Shown here: positions 24,712 through 34,823 of the stretch, one piece after another
Layout of the letters: each line of letters opens with the position of its first letter
Numbering within the stretch: the first letter of the stretch is position 1
Assembly (NCBI RefSeq): GCF_016598535.1
Contig: NZ_CP066779.1
Coordinates: 6,171,786-6,235,785, forward strand
Origin: Rhodococcus sp. P-2
Lineage (GTDB): Bacteria; Actinomycetota; Actinomycetes; Mycobacteriales; Mycobacteriaceae
DNA: 64,000 nt
Direction: 5' to 3'
The notes under the pieces: generated by a model
Told to the model about the DNA's origin: nothing
Seen by the model: only the letters and a program-made list of their open reading frames with translations
Databases searched by the model: none
Program-made: the position numbers and the translations under genes

Positions 24712-25485
24712 TCAAGCCCCGGCTTCCACGTTCACGACCGCCTGCGGAGCGTCCAGACGCTTCATCCGGTCGAGGACCGAATCCGCCGTCGGCTCGCGCA
24801 ATTCGTCGACGATCTTGCCGTCCGCGAGGAATACCACCCGATCGGCATACGCCGCTGCCCGCGGATCGTGTGTCACGATCACCACTGTCTGGTTGAACTC
24901 GTCGACAGCCGCCCGCAGGATCGAGAGCACCTCCCCGGAGGACTTCGAATCGAGGTTTCCGGTCGGCTCGTCGCCGAAGATGATCTCCGGCTGACCCGCC
25001 AGCGCACGCGCGCACGCCACACGCTGCTGCTGACCACCCGAGAGCTCTCCTGGCCGGTGATCGAGCCGATCTCCGAGACCCAGCTTGGTCAGGACGCTGT
25101 TCAGCCAGGTCGGATCCGCTTTGCGTCCCGCGATGTCGAGCGGCAGCGTGATGTTCTCGAGCGCAGTCAGCGTCGGCACCAGGTTGAAAGCCTGGAAAAC
25201 GAAACCGATGCGATCGCGTCGCAGTTGGGTCATCTGTTTGTCGGAAAGCGTCGTGAGTTCCGTGTCACCGATGAGAACAGAACCCGAACTGGCGGAATCC
25301 AGACCGGCGAGGCAATGCATCAGCGTCGACTTGCCGGAGCCGGACGGGCCCATGATCGCCGTGAACTCACCGCGGGCAAAATCTGCGGAGACCGAACTGA
25401 GGGCGTGCACCTGGGTATCTCCGGTGCCGTAGGTCTTGGACAGGCCGACTGCGCGGGCCGCGACATCCTGGGCGTGCGAACTCAT
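24712..25485 (-). CDS. ABC transporter ATP-binding protein, MacB/LolD type
   Basis: 257 residues. Walker A MGPSGSGKSTL, Q-loop VFQAFNLVPTLTALENI, signature LSGGQQQRVA, Walker B IIFGDEPTGNLD and H-loop VIVTHD are all intact. The NLVPTLTA...EPTGNLDSKSSGEV pattern is that of the LolD/MacB/FtsE group. First gene of a two-gene operon with the FtsX-like permease; AGGAAAGG precedes the ATG. It energises the permease at the inner face of the membrane. Confidence 0.93.
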   Translation of the reverse strand: MSSHAQDVAARAVGLSKTYGTGDTQVHALSSVSADFARGEFTAIMGPSGSGKSTLMHCLAGLDSASSGSVLIGDTELTTLSDKQMTQLRRDRIGFVFQAFNLVPTLTALENITLPLDIAGRKADPTWLNSVLTKLGLGDRLDHRPGELSGGQQQRVACARALAGQPEIIFGDEPTGNLDSKSSGEVLSILRAAVDEFNQTVVIVTHDPRAAAYADRVVFLADGKIVDELREPTADSVLDRMKRLDAPQAVVNVEAGA

Positions 25486-25515
25486 GATCGCCTTTCCTGT
25501 TCACTTCGTACTACT

Positions 25516-25558
25516 TTGCGGGCGTGACGGGCGCCCGTGAAAACACGGACGCCCGCAA
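25516..25558. promoter_or_regulatory. stem-loop in the divergent ABC/fadD intergenic region
   Basis: TTGCGGGCGT pairs with ACGCCCGCAA (10 bases) and encloses a GGGCGCCC palindrome. It lies just upstream of the minus-strand ABC ATPase start, so it would be in that operon's leader. A regulatory role is inference. Confidence 0.4.
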
Positions 25559-25666
25559 TGGTTGGTTCCATCCTGTCGGGTGGCGGGCGCCCCCGCCATC
25601 GGGGACCACCCTGATATCCGCGGCAGAGCCGATCAGGGTCTGGGAGATCACGGCTCTCCGACTGGT

Positions 25667-25682
25667 ATGCACTGGTGTGCAT
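25667..25682. promoter_or_regulatory. palindrome, possible operator
   Basis: ATGCAC-TGGT-GTGCAT is a perfect 6-base inverted repeat with a 4-base centre, in the 271-base divergent region between the ABC operon and the fadD gene. I cannot name the regulator. Confidence 0.4.
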
Positions 25683-25724
25683 TGGAGAGAAACAGCGATA
25701 CGAACGGCGGACGCACACTAACCT

Positions 25725-25740
25725 TGTGACACCAATCACA
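25725..25740. promoter_or_regulatory. perfect Crp/GlxR consensus site at the fadD promoter
   Basis: TGTGA-CACCAA-TCACA matches the cAMP receptor protein consensus exactly. It begins one base after a TAACCT -10-like element (25719-25724), so it covers the expected transcription start of the fadD gene at 25757. That position favours repression. Confidence 0.7.
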
Positions 25741-25756
25741 CGAGAGAGGCGGCCGA

Positions 25757-27334
<1,578 letters not shown>

Positions 27335-27341
27335 TGGGGCG

Positions 27342-27752
27342 GTGACCTCGAGCCGCCCCACCACACCTCGCCCGAACGATCCGTGCCCGTGCGGCAGTGG
27401 CAACACGTTGGCCGAGTGCTGTGGCAAGTACGTCAGCGGTGACGCGCACGCACCTACCGCCGAAACCCTGATGCGTTCGCGCTACACCGCATTCGCGTTG
27501 TTGGACGACGAATATCTCACGCGGACTTGGCATCCCGACCATCGCCCTACCGAACTCGATCTCGACCCCGACCAGAATTGGCTCCGCTTGGAGATCCTGG
27601 ACACCGAACGAGGTGGGCTGTTCGATTCCGACGGCATCGTGGAATTTCGCGCTCACTACGCATTCGGACGCGATCGGGGAATGCTCCACGAACGCAGTCG
27701 ATTTGCGCGAGCAGACGGCAAGTGGCTCTACGTCGACGGCGATATCGGTTAG
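27342..27752 (+). CDS. YchJ family protein (SEC-C zinc motif)
   Basis: 136 residues. NDPCPCGSGNTLAECCGKY at the N-terminus is a SEC-C metal-binding motif (four Cys). The rest (PTAETLMRSRYTAFALLDDE, RTWHPDHRP, IVEFRAHYAF) is the NTF2-like YchJ domain, also called UPF0225. The family has no settled function. GTG start, seven bases after the fadD stop, so it is probably co-transcribed with it. Confidence 0.92.
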   Translation: MTSSRPTTPRPNDPCPCGSGNTLAECCGKYVSGDAHAPTAETLMRSRYTAFALLDDEYLTRTWHPDHRPTELDLDPDQNWLRLEILDTERGGLFDSDGIVEFRAHYAFGRDRGMLHERSRFARADGKWLYVDGDIG

Positions 27753-27796
27753 GTAACTCCGGGCACCGCCGCCGCGGATCCCGATTACGCGAGCCC

Positions 27797-27802
27797 TACG
27801 AT
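27797..27802 (+). promoter_or_regulatory. -10 element for leaderless lipoprotein transcript
   Basis: TACGAT is followed by six bases and the ATG at 27809. The same TACGAT-six-start arrangement occurs at 51899-51904 and, on the minus strand, at 46629-46624. Confidence 0.5.
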
Positions 27803-27808
27803 CGAGTC

Positions 27809-28399
27809 ATGACAACGAACCGGACGAGATCATTTGCCGCTGTCGCTGCCATCGCAGTGGGCGTGAGCCTGACTGCCTGTTCGCAGGACGCGGAGACCAC
27901 TCCCACGGCAGCCACCTCGGCCGTCACCTCGACATCGAGTGCCGCAGCGTCGACCACAGAACCAGTCCCGACGGACAGCTCGAACAAGACGTCGGCTGCG
28001 GGTACCGAGTCCAAGCTCACCGTCGTCGACGTCCGCGTGGGCGAGCACGACGGATTCGATCGTGTCGTCTACGAGATGGGCGGCACCGGCACACCCGGAT
28101 GGCGCGTGAAGTACGTCGACGCGGCCACGCAGGAGGGCAGCGGAAAGCCCGTGGACATCAAGGGTGCCGCAGTGATCCAGGTCCTGATCGACGGTTCCGC
28201 CTACCCCTTCGACAGCGGAGTCGAACAGTACTCCGGCCCCAACCCGGTTCCCGGCGTCGGCGGAGTCGTGACCGAGGTCAACGGGTCCAACGTCTTCGAA
28301 GGTGTCACCCAGTCGTTCATCGGGGTGACCGAGAAGCAACCGTTCACGGTGACGACGCTCAGCGATCCTCCGCGAGTCGTGGTCGACGTGGCCCGCTGA
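27809..28399 (+). CDS. lipoprotein with AMIN-like domain
   Basis: 196 residues. A signal peptide (AAVAAIAVGVSLTACS) ends in the lipobox LTAC, so the mature protein is anchored outside the membrane by a lipidated Cys at about 24. A Thr/Ser/Ala-rich linker to about 70 follows. The folded part (LTVVDVRVGEHDGFDRVVYE, then QPFTVTTLSDPPRVVVDVA) is the pattern of actinobacterial AMIN-like domains, which relate to envelope-binding domains. Ligand unknown. The ATG is six bases after a -10-like TACGAT. Confidence 0.85.
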   Translation: MTTNRTRSFAAVAAIAVGVSLTACSQDAETTPTAATSAVTSTSSAAASTTEPVPTDSSNKTSAAGTESKLTVVDVRVGEHDGFDRVVYEMGGTGTPGWRVKYVDAATQEGSGKPVDIKGAAVIQVLIDGSAYPFDSGVEQYSGPNPVPGVGGVVTEVNGSNVFEGVTQSFIGVTEKQPFTVTTLSDPPRVVVDVAR

Positions 28400-28407
28400 G
28401 GCCGCAC

Positions 28408-28438
28408 TTGACCTGAAGTTTGGTTTAGGTTCTACCTT
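28408..28438 (+). promoter_or_regulatory. MerR/SoxR-type promoter with 19-base spacer
   Basis: TTGACC (-35) and TACCTT (-10) are 19 bases apart. The dyad ACCTGAAG...GTTTAGGT lies between them (28411-28430; six of eight positions pair). Overlong spacers carrying ACCT...AGGT dyads are the hallmark of promoters untwisted by MerR-family activators such as SoxR. It drives the ABC exporter at 28492. Confidence 0.65.
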
Positions 28439-28491
28439 CGTGTCGTACCGGCCACGTAATCTTCGTGGCCGGCGACCGGAGGGGCGAAGTC

Positions 28492-30390
28492 ATGAGTATG
28501 GAAGTCACCGCGTGGAACGCGATGTACAACGCGATGCACGCGCAAGAAGATCGGCGCCCGTTCTCGAAGGCGACACTGAAGCGAATCGCGACGTTCGCGG
28601 TTCCACAGAAACGTAACCTCAGCTGGTACCTCGTACTGAGCGTCGTCACCGCTGCACTTGCCGTGGCAACCCCCGTCCTGGCCGGGCGCGTGGTCAACGC
28701 GATCGTCGGCGGCGACGCCGTGGACGTAGTCGTCAAACTTGCCGCACTGATCGCACTGGTTGCACTTCTCGAAGCCGCTCTGGGCCTGTTGACCCGGTGG
28801 CTTTCGGCCAGCATCGGTGAAGATCTGATCCTGCATCTGCGCACCACCGTCTTCGATCACGTCCAGAAGATGCCCATCGCGTTCTTCACCAGAACTCGAA
28901 CCGGAGCGCTGGTCAGCCGGCTCAACAACGACGTCATCGGCGCTCAGCGCGCCTTCAGCGACACCTTGTCCGGAGTGGTCAGCAACCTGGTCACCCTGGT
29001 GATCACGCTGATCGTCATGCTCGGGATCTCCTGGCAGATCACCGTCCTCGCGTTGTTGCTTCTCCCCATCTTCGTCATCCCCGCTCGGCGGATGGGTGCA
29101 AAACTTGCAGCACTCAATCGTGAAGCAGCCAACCATAATTCGCTCATGAGCACCCAGATGACGGAACGGTTCTCCGCTCCCGGAGCGACACTGGTCAAGC
29201 TGTTCGGTCGTCCCTCGCAAGAGTCTGCGGAGTTCGCGGTTCGTGCCAGGCGTGTGCGCAACATCGGAGTCCGGACCGCAATGCTGCAGTCCGTCTTCGT
29301 CACAGCGCTGACACTGGTCTCGGCCCTTGCTCTTGCCCTCGTCTACGGGCTCGGCGGCTTCTACGCGCTGCGCGGACAGTTGGACGCAGGCGCCGTCGTT
29401 GCGATGGCGTTGTTGTTGACGCGCCTGTACTCGCCGCTGACCGCACTGGCCAGCGCGCGGGTGGACGTCATGAGCGCTCTGGTCAGCTTCGAGCGGGTAT
29501 TCGAGATTCTCGATCTGGCACCGCTCATCACCGAGAAGCCCGATGCACGCACGGTGCCGCAGGGCCCGGTGTCGGTCGAGTTCAAGAACGTCACTTTCGC
29601 GTACCCGTCAGCGGACAAGGTGTCTCTCGCCTCTCTGGAGGAAGTCGCGATCCTCGACACTCGCGGCGGCGAGGACGTGTTGCACGACCTGTCGTTCCGC
29701 ACCGAAGCAGGACAGATGGTCGCCCTGGTCGGCACGTCCGGTGCCGGAAAGTCGACCGTTGCCCAGATGATTCCGCGTCTCTACGACATCGATTCCGGAT
29801 CGGTCGAGTTGGGCGGCGTCGACGTCCGCGACCTCAGTGCCGATTCCATCCGCGAGACCGTCGGCATGGTCACGCAGGACGGGCATCTGTTCCACGAGAG
29901 CCTTCGATCCAACCTGCTCCTTGCCCGACCGGATGCCACCGAAGAAGATCTGCGTGAGGTGCTGGAGCGAGCACGTCTCACCGACCTGGTTGCGTCGCTG
30001 CCCGACGGACTGGAGACCGTGGTGGGTGAGCGCGGATACCGCCTCTCGGGCGGCGAGCGTCAACGCCTGACCATCGCGCGACTGCTCCTGGCCCAGCCTC
30101 GCGTCGTGATCCTGGACGAGGCCACCGCGCATCTCGACTCGACGTCGGAAGCCGCGGTTCAGGAAGCACTCGGCGAAGCACTCGCCGGGCGGACTGCAGT
30201 GGTGATCGCTCACCGTTTGTCGACGATCCGTTCAGCCGACCTGATCCTTGTCGTCGAAGCAGGCCAGATCGTCGAGCGCGGAAATCATGAGGAACTGCTG
30301 GCCCGCGGTGGTCGGTACGCCGAGTTGTACCGCACGCAGTTCGACACCAACGCCAGGAAGAACGACGCTCTCGCACCGACGCCGATCTGA
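28492..30390 (+). CDS. ABC exporter, fused permease and ATPase (multidrug type)
   Basis: 632 residues, a half-transporter that should work as a dimer. Six membrane helices fill about 45-340 (first SWYLVLSVVTAALAVATPVL). The ATPase begins near 375, with Walker A VGTSGAGKSTVAQM near 412, LSGGERQRLTIARLL, VVILDEATAHLD and the switch His in VVIAHRLST. A 20-residue insert after VTFAYPSADK (VSLASLEEVAILDTRGGE) is unusual for the family. The ATG has GGAGG nine bases upstream; the frame is open further up. A MerR/SoxR-type promoter lies just upstream, so redox-active or toxic compounds are likely inducers. Confidence 0.92.
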   Translation: MSMEVTAWNAMYNAMHAQEDRRPFSKATLKRIATFAVPQKRNLSWYLVLSVVTAALAVATPVLAGRVVNAIVGGDAVDVVVKLAALIALVALLEAALGLLTRWLSASIGEDLILHLRTTVFDHVQKMPIAFFTRTRTGALVSRLNNDVIGAQRAFSDTLSGVVSNLVTLVITLIVMLGISWQITVLALLLLPIFVIPARRMGAKLAALNREAANHNSLMSTQMTERFSAPGATLVKLFGRPSQESAEFAVRARRVRNIGVRTAMLQSVFVTALTLVSALALALVYGLGGFYALRGQLDAGAVVAMALLLTRLYSPLTALASARVDVMSALVSFERVFEILDLAPLITEKPDARTVPQGPVSVEFKNVTFAYPSADKVSLASLEEVAILDTRGGEDVLHDLSFRTEAGQMVALVGTSGAGKSTVAQMIPRLYDIDSGSVELGGVDVRDLSADSIRETVGMVTQDGHLFHESLRSNLLLARPDATEEDLREVLERARLTDLVASLPDGLETVVGERGYRLSGGERQRLTIARLLLAQPRVVILDEATAHLDSTSEAAVQEALGEALAGRTAVVIAHRLSTIRSADLILVVEAGQIVERGNHEELLARGGRYAELYRTQFDTNARKNDALAPTPI

Positions 30391-30419
30391 CTACCGCCCG
30401 GCGCGCTGAACTGGCCGAA

Positions 30420-30459
30420 AAACAGGCGCTGTCCTCCTCACGGAGGGCAGCGCCTGTTT
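30420..30459. terminator. bidirectional terminator
   Basis: AAACAGGCGCTG pairs with CAGCGCCTGTTT. A one-pair wobble and CCTCC/GGAGG around a short loop extend the stem. It lies between convergent genes ending at 30390 and 30472, with A and T runs at its ends. Confidence 0.9.
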
Positions 30460-30471
30460 CAGCTCTGTACG

Positions 30472-32247
30472 TCAGTCGTTGTAGCGATCGCGTCCGCCAC
30501 CGCGGCGGTCGTCACGTCCACCGCGATCGTCCCGGCCACCACGGTCGCCACGGCCACTCGGACGTCCCTGGGGCGGGCCGAAATCAGGCTGCAACTGGAT
30601 CAGGACGCCGGAGATGCGTGTGCGACGCAGAGCTTCGAGAGTCTCGTTGGAGAGGTCGGCCGGCAGCTCGACGATGCTGTGATCCGGGCGAATGCTGATG
30701 TGCCCGAAGTCGCTTCGACGGAGTCCACCCTCGTTGGCGATGGCACCGACGATGGCACCCGGAACGACGCGGTGACGCTTGCCGACGGCGATGCGGTACG
30801 CCGCCAACTCCTGGCCCTCGGGTCCGCGCGAGCGAGGAGCCGGGCCGTCGTCGAAACGACGAGGGGGACGCGGTTCACGCGGCTCGCGCTCACGACGCGG
30901 CGGTGCCGGCGGCTCGGGAGAAAGCAAGAATGCTTCGCCGTCGCGCGACTGCAGTGCCAGAGCGGCAGCGATGTCGATGAGCGGAACGTCGTGTTCCTGG
31001 TCGTAGTCCTCGATCATCTTGCGGAACATCGCGAGATTCTCCGAGGCCAGGCTCTCGGTGATGGAGTCACCGAACTTGGCCACACGCTGGGCGTTGACGT
31101 CGTCGACACTGGGAAGCTGCATCTCCGCAAGCGGCTGACGCGTCGCCTTCTCGATGGACTTGAGCAGATGCCGCTCACGCGGTGCCACGAACAGCAACGC
31201 GTCACCCTGACGACCGGCGCGGCCGGTACGACCGATGCGGTGAACGTACGACTCCGTGTCATGCGGGATGTCGTAGTTGACGACGTGGGAGATTCGATCC
31301 ACGTCGAGGCCGCGCGCAGCAACGTCGGTGGCGACGAGGATGTCGAGGGCCCCGCTCTTGAGCTGACCGATGGTCCGCTCACGCTGTGCCTGGACGATGT
31401 CGCCGTTGATCGCGGCGGCCGAGTGCCCGCGGGCTCGCAGCTTCTCCGCCAGGTCTTCGGTGGCCTGCTTGGTACGGACGAAGATGATCATCGCCTCGAA
31501 TGCCTCGACCTCGAGGACTCGGGTCAGTGCGTCGAGCTTGCGCTGGTGAGCAACCTGAATGTAGCGCTGCGTGATGTTCGAAGCGGTCGACGTCTTGGAC
31601 TTGACGGTGATCTCGACCGGATTGTTCAGGTACTGCTTCGAGATCCGGCGAATCGAGCCGGGCATAGTCGCGGAGAACAGGGCGACCTGCTTGTCGCCGG
31701 GGGTGTCGCGGAGGATGCGCTCGACGTCCTCCTGGAAACCCATCTTGAGCATCTCGTCGGCCTCGTCGAGAACGAGGTACTTGAGATTGGTCAGGTCGAG
31801 GGTGCCCTTTTCGAGATGGTCGATGACACGACCCGGGGTACCGACGACGACGTGTGCACCGCGGCGCAGGCCGGACAGCTGGACGCCGTAGCTCTGGCCA
31901 CCGTAGATCGGCAGGACGTTGAGTCCGGGGATGTGCGCGGAGTACTTGCCGAATGCCTCGGCAACCTGAAGCGCCAGCTCACGCGTGGGAGCAAGCACCA
32001 GCGCCTGGGTCTGCTTGATCGACGTGTCGATCCGCGACAGGACTGGAACTGCGAAGGCTGCGGTCTTGCCGGTACCGGTCTGTGCGAGACCGACGACGTC
32101 CTTGCCTTCGAGCAGTGGCGGAATGGTGGCAGCCTGAATGGGCGAGGGCGACTCGTAGCCCACGTCTGACAGTGCCTTCAGTACCCGATCATCGATGTCG
32201 AGGTCGGCAAATGTTGGGGGTTCGGGGTCACGCTCAATATCACTCAT
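30472..32247 (-). CDS. deaD: DEAD-box RNA helicase (DeaD/CsdA type)
   Basis: 591 residues. Q motif near the start (FADLDIDDRVLKALSDVGYE), motif I AQTGTGKTAAF, motif II DEADEMLKMGF, motif III SATMP and motif VI HRIGRTGRAGR complete the helicase core. After it comes an Arg/Pro-rich linker, a DbpA-type RNA-binding domain (YRIAVGKRHRVVPGAIVGAI) and a Gly/Arg/Asp-rich tail. This is the cold-shock and ribosome-assembly helicase layout. A TATACT -10-like element lies at 32276-32271 on the minus strand. Confidence 0.95.
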   Translation of the reverse strand: MSDIERDPEPPTFADLDIDDRVLKALSDVGYESPSPIQAATIPPLLEGKDVVGLAQTGTGKTAAFAVPVLSRIDTSIKQTQALVLAPTRELALQVAEAFGKYSAHIPGLNVLPIYGGQSYGVQLSGLRRGAHVVVGTPGRVIDHLEKGTLDLTNLKYLVLDEADEMLKMGFQEDVERILRDTPGDKQVALFSATMPGSIRRISKQYLNNPVEITVKSKTSTASNITQRYIQVAHQRKLDALTRVLEVEAFEAMIIFVRTKQATEDLAEKLRARGHSAAAINGDIVQAQRERTIGQLKSGALDILVATDVAARGLDVDRISHVVNYDIPHDTESYVHRIGRTGRAGRQGDALLFVAPRERHLLKSIEKATRQPLAEMQLPSVDDVNAQRVAKFGDSITESLASENLAMFRKMIEDYDQEHDVPLIDIAAALALQSRDGEAFLLSPEPPAPPRREREPREPRPPRRFDDGPAPRSRGPEGQELAAYRIAVGKRHRVVPGAIVGAIANEGGLRRSDFGHISIRPDHSIVELPADLSNETLEALRRTRISGVLIQLQPDFGPPQGRPSGRGDRGGRDDRGGRDDRRGGGRDRYND

Positions 32248-32349
32248 TTGACCAGCAGTTTAGCGGATAGAGTATAGACACGACGACATACCGGGGGTGC
32301 ATTTACGACAGATCCACCCTCCCAGCGGGTTTCGCCTAGCGTAGGAAGC

Positions 32350-33177
32350 ATGACCGAAGCCACCGCAGCCACCCCCGCCCAGACCGTTGTCGCGATTGCC
32401 CAATTCGCCCCGGGGACGGACAAGAAAGCCAACCTCGAATCACTGCGATCACTGGCTTCCGATGCAGCAGCACGGGGCGCGAAAGTTGTCGTGGCGCCGG
32501 AATACTCGATGTTCACCGCACCGAAGACGGATGAACGGCTGATCGAGTCCGCAGAGGGCCTTGACGGCGAATTCGGTTCGGCACTGGCGGCGGTCGCCGC
32601 AGAGTTGGGAATCTTCCTCGTCGCGGGAATGAACGAGCGGATCGACGACGTGAGCAGAATCTCCAACACTCTCGTCGCGATGGACCCGAACGGCGAACTG
32701 GTGGCGACCTACCGGAAACTGCATCTTTACGACGCTTTCGGATACCAGGAGTCGGCCGTGATCCGTGCCGGCGACATCACGGAACCGCAGACTTTCGGGT
32801 GCGACGGCCTGACCTTCGGCCTCCAGACCTGCTACGACCTGCGCTTTCCGGAAGTCACCCGGCGCATTGTCGACGTCGGCGCGGACATCCTGCTCTTGCC
32901 CGCCCAGTGGGTGCCCGGGCCACTCAAGGAAGACCACTGGACCACTCTCGTACGCGCCCGGGCCATCGAGAACACGATGTACATCGCAGCGGCTGATCAG
33001 AGCGCGCGCGGCGGCGCTGGTGCCAGCATGATCGTCGACCCGATGGGCGTCGTGATGTGCTCACTGGGCGAGCAGGTCGGGGTCGCCACCGCAACCGTGT
33101 CGGCCGCTCGCATCGCCGAAGTCCGGGAGAAAAACCCCGCCCTCGCCCTGCGGAGGTTCACGGTCTCGTCGCGGTGA
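32350..33177 (+). CDS. carbon-nitrogen hydrolase (nitrilase superfamily)
   Basis: 275 residues. The Glu-Lys-Cys catalytic triad is visible: Glu51 (VVAPEYSMF), Lys123 (YRKLHLYD) and Cys161 (LQTCYDLRFP). It hydrolyses an amide or nitrile in the cytosol; the closest general type is the NIT/omega-amidase-like group, not a true nitrilase. The ATG lies seven bases after TAGCGT, and AGGAAG in that gap could serve as a weak ribosome-binding site. Divergent from the RNA helicase gene. The phosphoribosyltransferase gene follows 55 bases on. Confidence 0.9.
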   Translation: MTEATAATPAQTVVAIAQFAPGTDKKANLESLRSLASDAAARGAKVVVAPEYSMFTAPKTDERLIESAEGLDGEFGSALAAVAAELGIFLVAGMNERIDDVSRISNTLVAMDPNGELVATYRKLHLYDAFGYQESAVIRAGDITEPQTFGCDGLTFGLQTCYDLRFPEVTRRIVDVGADILLLPAQWVPGPLKEDHWTTLVRARAIENTMYIAAADQSARGGAGASMIVDPMGVVMCSLGEQVGVATATVSAARIAEVREKNPALALRRFTVSSR

Positions 33178-33232
33178 CGCGCAGCGAGTAGCGTCGAACT
33201 GGTCGGGGTTCGAGCTTCTCGAGGACAACGCG

Positions 33233-33859
33233 GTGACCCAGTATCGGGATCGATCTTCCGCCGGCAAATTTCTGGCCGGGCGGCTCGAGTCTTTGCGTAT
33301 CGACAAGCCTGTCGTTCTCGGACTCCCACGCGGCGGAGTACCGGTAGCAGCCGAGGTGGCTGCGGCGCTGAACGCTCCGCTGGACATCGTGGTGGTGCGC
33401 AAGCTCGGCAGCCCGTACAACCCGGAACTGGCGATGGGCGCCATCGGTGAGGGCGGCGTGCGAGTCCTCAATCACGATGTCATCGCAGCGGTACGCGTCT
33501 CGAAAAGTGAACTCGCCGCCGTCGAACGCGACGAGCGAACCGAATTGGACCGGCGGGCACGTCTCCTGCGCGAGGGACGGACCCCGGTTTCCCTCCACGG
33601 ACGCACTGCGGTGATCGTCGACGACGGAATGGCTACGGGTGCGAGTGCAGCCGTTGCCTGTCGCTGCGCGCGCACCGCGGGTGCTGACTCCGTGATCGTC
33701 GCTGTCCCCGTCGCCTCCCCCGAAGCCATGAGAGTGATCGCATGCTCCGCCGATCGCGTCGTCTGCCCCTTCGTTCCTGCCCTGCTGGGCGGCGTCGGTG
33801 CTGCATTCGAGGACTTTCATCAGCTCAGCGACGACGAAGTGCTGACCTTCCTCGCCTGA
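33233..33859 (+). CDS. phosphoribosyltransferase family protein
   Basis: 208 residues, GTG start. The PRPP-binding loop VIVDDGMATGASA is intact. The N-terminal part (VVLGLPRGGVPVAAEVAAAL, VVVRKLGSPYNPELAMGAIG) is that of the phosphoribosyltransferase-like group often found alone or fused to dienelactone hydrolases. These proteins are widespread in actinomycetes and their base substrate is unknown. Its neighbours give no clue to pathway. Confidence 0.88.
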   Translation: MTQYRDRSSAGKFLAGRLESLRIDKPVVLGLPRGGVPVAAEVAAALNAPLDIVVVRKLGSPYNPELAMGAIGEGGVRVLNHDVIAAVRVSKSELAAVERDERTELDRRARLLREGRTPVSLHGRTAVIVDDGMATGASAAVACRCARTAGADSVIVAVPVASPEAMRVIACSADRVVCPFVPALLGGVGAAFEDFHQLSDDEVLTFLA

Positions 33860-33985
33860 GCGCAGACCTCTCCAGCCTGAGCACAGACCAAGAGGATTCT
33901 GAGAATTTGTGATGTGTGCAACATTTCGCTCCTCTGTGCCGATAGGCCAAATGGAACAAAAAGAATTCGGCTTTCTGGAGGAACC

Positions 33986-34684
33986 GTGACCATCTCGACC
34001 GATACCGTCGACGCCGTCGCAGCTGCGTGCCGTGACCGCCTGGGCGACCCTTCCGCCTGGGTTGCGTCAGACGCTTATCGACAGAGCCTCGCCCTGTGCA
34101 TCATCGAATCCGTTCAGTCCACGTCGGGTCACAGCGAAGTGACCGTCGTCGATCGCTACCTCGCCTACCGGCGAGCCCGCGAAGACAAACCCGTCACGGA
34201 CGGCGCACGCGAACTACTCCGCACCTTCGAAGAAGCCGGGAGTTCGGACCAGTGGGCAGGCAAGATCGGTTCGTACAAGCGCCGCTACACGGCAACGGGT
34301 GTCCCGATCGAGGCACGGCACATCCAACAGGTCGCCGAGAAACTCCATCACTTGCGGATCAACAGCGTCGAGGATCTGCTGTCGGCCGCTGATTCCGACC
34401 GCGCTCTCGACGCGGTTCACCTTGCCTGGGTGGACGCCTGCGGAGACGGTTCCGAAGTGACCTGGGCACACCTGTTGATGTTGGCCGGAATTCCACACAC
34501 CGATCTGGGTACCGCTGCCGACACCTTCATCAGCGCAACACTCGGCACCACCGAGGTGCCGGGAGACACGTCGGAGATCCTCGCAGCTACTGCAGAGCAA
34601 CTCGGAGTGGATCCAGACCGATTGGACTACGCAATTCGCCGGTGGTTGTCCGTGCACGGCCGCACGCTCCAACACGTCGCCTGA
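33986..34684 (+). CDS. helical protein, helix-hairpin-helix-like, function unknown
   Basis: 232 residues from the GTG at 33986, with GGAGG four bases upstream. It resembles a family of actinobacterial hypothetical proteins (pattern SLALCIIESVQSTSGHSEVT, then IGSYKRRYT and VTWAHLLMLAGIP) sometimes labelled 'heme peroxidase' without evidence. The segments around 100-190 look like HhH DNA-glycosylase folds, but no catalytic Lys/Asp pair is clear. It stands alone between the phosphoribosyltransferase and fadD15-like genes. Confidence 0.6.
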   Translation: MTISTDTVDAVAAACRDRLGDPSAWVASDAYRQSLALCIIESVQSTSGHSEVTVVDRYLAYRRAREDKPVTDGARELLRTFEEAGSSDQWAGKIGSYKRRYTATGVPIEARHIQQVAEKLHHLRINSVEDLLSAADSDRALDAVHLAWVDACGDGSEVTWAHLLMLAGIPHTDLGTAADTFISATLGTTEVPGDTSEILAATAEQLGVDPDRLDYAIRRWLSVHGRTLQHVA

Positions 34685-34773
34685 TTACCTGTAAACAGGC
34701 GGTCACACTAAACTGCAGGTCAGCGCCCGACCAGTTCTACCGAATAGTAACGACAGTGCAAAATGACGACTAA

Positions 34774-34789
34774 TGTGATGCAATGCACA
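34774..34789. promoter_or_regulatory. Crp/GlxR-like site upstream of fadD15-like gene
   Basis: TGTGA-TGCAAT-GCACA has one mismatch to TGTGA-N6-TCACA. It lies 34 bases upstream of the GTG at 34824. Confidence 0.5.
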
Positions 34790-34823
34790 TCAGAAATGTC
34801 AGTAGTCACTGGAGGGGTCAATA

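Noticed and set aside
33910-33927. Crp-like site before the helical protein gene at 33986
   Set aside because: TGTGA-TGTGTG-CAACA has the second half badly mismatched.
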